Shown: positions 13,234 to 14,565 of the stretch, piece by piece
How positions within the stretch are numbered: the stretch's first letter is position 1
Layout: every line of letters starts with the position of its first letter
DNA from: Bacteroidota bacterium
GTDB lineage: Bacteria; Bacteroidota; Bacteroidia; Bacteroidales; VadinHA17
Length of the DNA stretch: 14,565 nucleotides
Direction of reading: 5' to 3'
NCBI GenBank assembly: GCA_023430725.1
Contig: JAEYZD010000124.1
Coordinates: 1 to 14,565 of the forward strand
Notes under the pieces: generated by a model
What the model was told of the DNA's origin: nothing
Databases searched by the model: none
What the model saw: the letters and a program-made list of their open reading frames with translations, nothing else
Made by a program: the position numbers and the translations under genes

Positions 13234-14565
13234 CTACTTAACTTTACCGATTTTCTTTCTTAGCACTGCCATGAAAAAGACCATTGCCGCTGCAGCAGAT
13301 GCGACGCCAATTATAACCGATAACACGGGCGGCAGTGACAGTCCTCCGCCTGAATGCGGGGCGGCAAGCAGGTAGGTGACACAGACTGCCGTCAGGAAGA
13401 GTGCCGGAACAGACATCATAAGGTGGTTCTTGCCTTTCAGCCCAAGGTACATTGCTATGGTCCAGCAGGTGATTGCCGCCAGCGCCTGGTTTGATATCCC
13501 CACAAACTTCCAGATTCGCGCAAACTCATCCTTCATCACGAAAGTGAGCACGAAGGCCACGGCAAAAACAGGTACCACAATCAGCAACCGTGATGAAATT
13601 TTCTTCTGTGGTATCTTCAGCATATCTGCTATTGTCAGCCTCGCGCTGCGGAAGGCGGTGTCTCCTGAAGTGACCGGGCAGGCAACCACGCCTATTACTG
13701 CAATGACGGCACCGGCCTTGCCGAGCCACGACCTGCATATCTCATTGACAAGCCAGGCGGGGTCGGGCCTGATGGCCGGATTGTCTGCAAGAGGGTGAGT
13801 GAATGCGTAGTTAAGCCCGTGCACATCGCCCATGTAATTCATAGCGGCGGTGGCCCATATCATCGCAACAATTCCCTCGGCAATCATGGCACCGTAAAAT
13901 ATCTGCCTTCCCTGCTTCTCCGATGTGAGACACCTGGCCATGAGAGGCGATTGTGTGGCATGGAATCCCGAGATGGCCCCGCAGGAGACCACTATGAAAA
14001 GAAAAGGGAAGATGCTGTTGGTGGCGGCATCGGGCTGGAAGTTGATGAGGTTCGCCGGAGTCAGTTCCATGATGGTGATGTTCCCTGCTGCATAATTCAC
14101 TATCAGACCTCCCAAAACGCCCACTGCCATAAAAATCAGGGCTGCCCCGAAAAATGGATAGAGAAGACCAATTATCTTGTCTATTGGAAGGAGAGTGGCA
14201 AGGATATAGTAGAAGAAAATCAGCCCCAGCCAGAATGGAAGGCTGAAACCAGTCATGGTGAACAGCAGCTTGGCGGGCCCGCTGACAAAGGCCACACCAA
14301 CGAAGATCAGCAGGAAGAGTGTAAAGACCCGCAGAAACATCCTCACTGGCTTGCCCAGGTAGTTACCCACAAGTTCCGGCAGGCTGGCACCTCCGTGGCG
14401 CACTGAAAGCATCCCGCCGAAATAGTCGTGTGTGGCTCCCATAAAAATGCATCCGAGCACAATCCAGATATAGACCACCGGTCCGTACATCGCTCCAAGG
14501 ATGGCTCCGAAGATCGGTCCCAGTCCCGCAATGTTGAGAAACTGGATCATGAATACCCGCCATCC
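13234..14565 (-). CDS. cstA: CstA-type carbon starvation / amino- or peptide-uptake transporter (5' end outside window)
   Basis: The visible 443 residues are a polytopic inner-membrane protein of the CstA family; characterised members import peptides or pyruvate under carbon limitation. The frame is open to the right edge (GWRVFMIQFLNIAGLGPIFG), so the start and probably the first 50-60 residues, including the first membrane helix, are missing. The ATG at 14550 is internal. Signatures are GATHDYFGGMLSVRHGGASL, CGAISGFHATQSPLMARCL, ACPVTSGDTAFRSARLTIAD and WKFVGISNQALAAITCW. The size suggests the short (about 500-residue) form found in Bacteroidota and Firmicutes, not the 700-residue E. coli type. 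The C terminus is a short basic tail (RKKIGKVK). It converges on the MATE gene with no clear terminator in the 18-base gap. Confidence 0.93.
   Translation of the reverse strand, partial: GWRVFMIQFLNIAGLGPIFGAILGAMYGPVVYIWIVLGCIFMGATHDYFGGMLSVRHGGASLPELVGNYLGKPVRMFLRVFTLFLLIFVGVAFVSGPAKLLFTMTGFSLPFWLGLIFFYYILATLLPIDKIIGLLYPFFGAALIFMAVGVLGGLIVNYAAGNITIMELTPANLINFQPDAATNSIFPFLFIVVSCGAISGFHATQSPLMARCLTSEKQGRQIFYGAMIAEGIVAMIWATAAMNYMGDVHGLNYAFTHPLADNPAIRPDPAWLVNEICRSWLGKAGAVIAVIGVVACPVTSGDTAFRSARLTIADMLKIPQKKISSRLLIVVPVFAVAFVLTFVMKDEFARIWKFVGISNQALAAITCWTIAMYLGLKGKNHLMMSVPALFLTAVCVTYLLAAPHSGGGLSLPPVLSVIIGVASAAAAMVFFMAVLRKKIGKVK

Noticed and set aside
13795..14406. 203-codon plus-strand open frame across the cstA gene
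   Set aside because: Composition is rich in His, Gln and Lys without motifs, and it lies wholly opposite a clear transporter gene.

Overview
The window looks like an ordinary chromosomal segment of a member of the Bacteroidota, probably Bacteroidales or a relative such as Marinilabiliales. The main reasons are the gene order sigma-54 activator, LptE, acidic TPR-like protein, SecG, GroES, GroEL; the GSCFA-family protein; a TonB-dependent receptor with an N-terminal carboxypeptidase-regulatory-like domain; starts without clear Shine-Dalgarno sequences; and a promoter candidate of the Bacteroidota TTTG/TAnnTTTG type. I see no rRNA, tRNA, CRISPR array, insertion sequence or phage gene.

Layout. 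Bases 1-1209 hold the 3' end of an alpha/beta hydrolase gene and a complete GSCFA-domain gene. Bases 1266-4419 hold a TonB-dependent receptor followed directly by a small lipoprotein (tentatively DUF2271-like), probably one envelope unit. A MerR/CarH-LitR-like regulator (4474-5364, minus) converges on the lipoprotein and diverges from the next operon. Bases 5517-9621 form a tight plus-strand operon: sigma-54-type activator without a receiver domain, lptE, an acidic repeat protein and secG, closed by a strong terminator. groES-groEL (9755-11689) follow, with their own terminator. A MATE exporter (11809-13215) converges with a CstA-type transporter gene that runs off the right edge.

How the genes fit together. 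The central block links outer-membrane biogenesis (LptE for LPS insertion, SecG for protein export) with protein folding (GroES/GroEL) and places an enhancer-binding-type regulator at its head. The left part is envelope uptake, and the right part is small-molecule transport.

No wholly new system is evident. The points most worth a second look are: (i) a near-identical split sequence element in front of both the sigma-54 activator gene and groES, forming a perfect 17-bp palindrome at groES; (ii) the acidic operon protein, which has no lysine for about 545 residues and is built from several in-frame tandem repeats of different period; and (iii) the CarH-like regulator, which keeps the fold's landmarks but has lost both the cobalamin-ligand histidine and the cap histidine.
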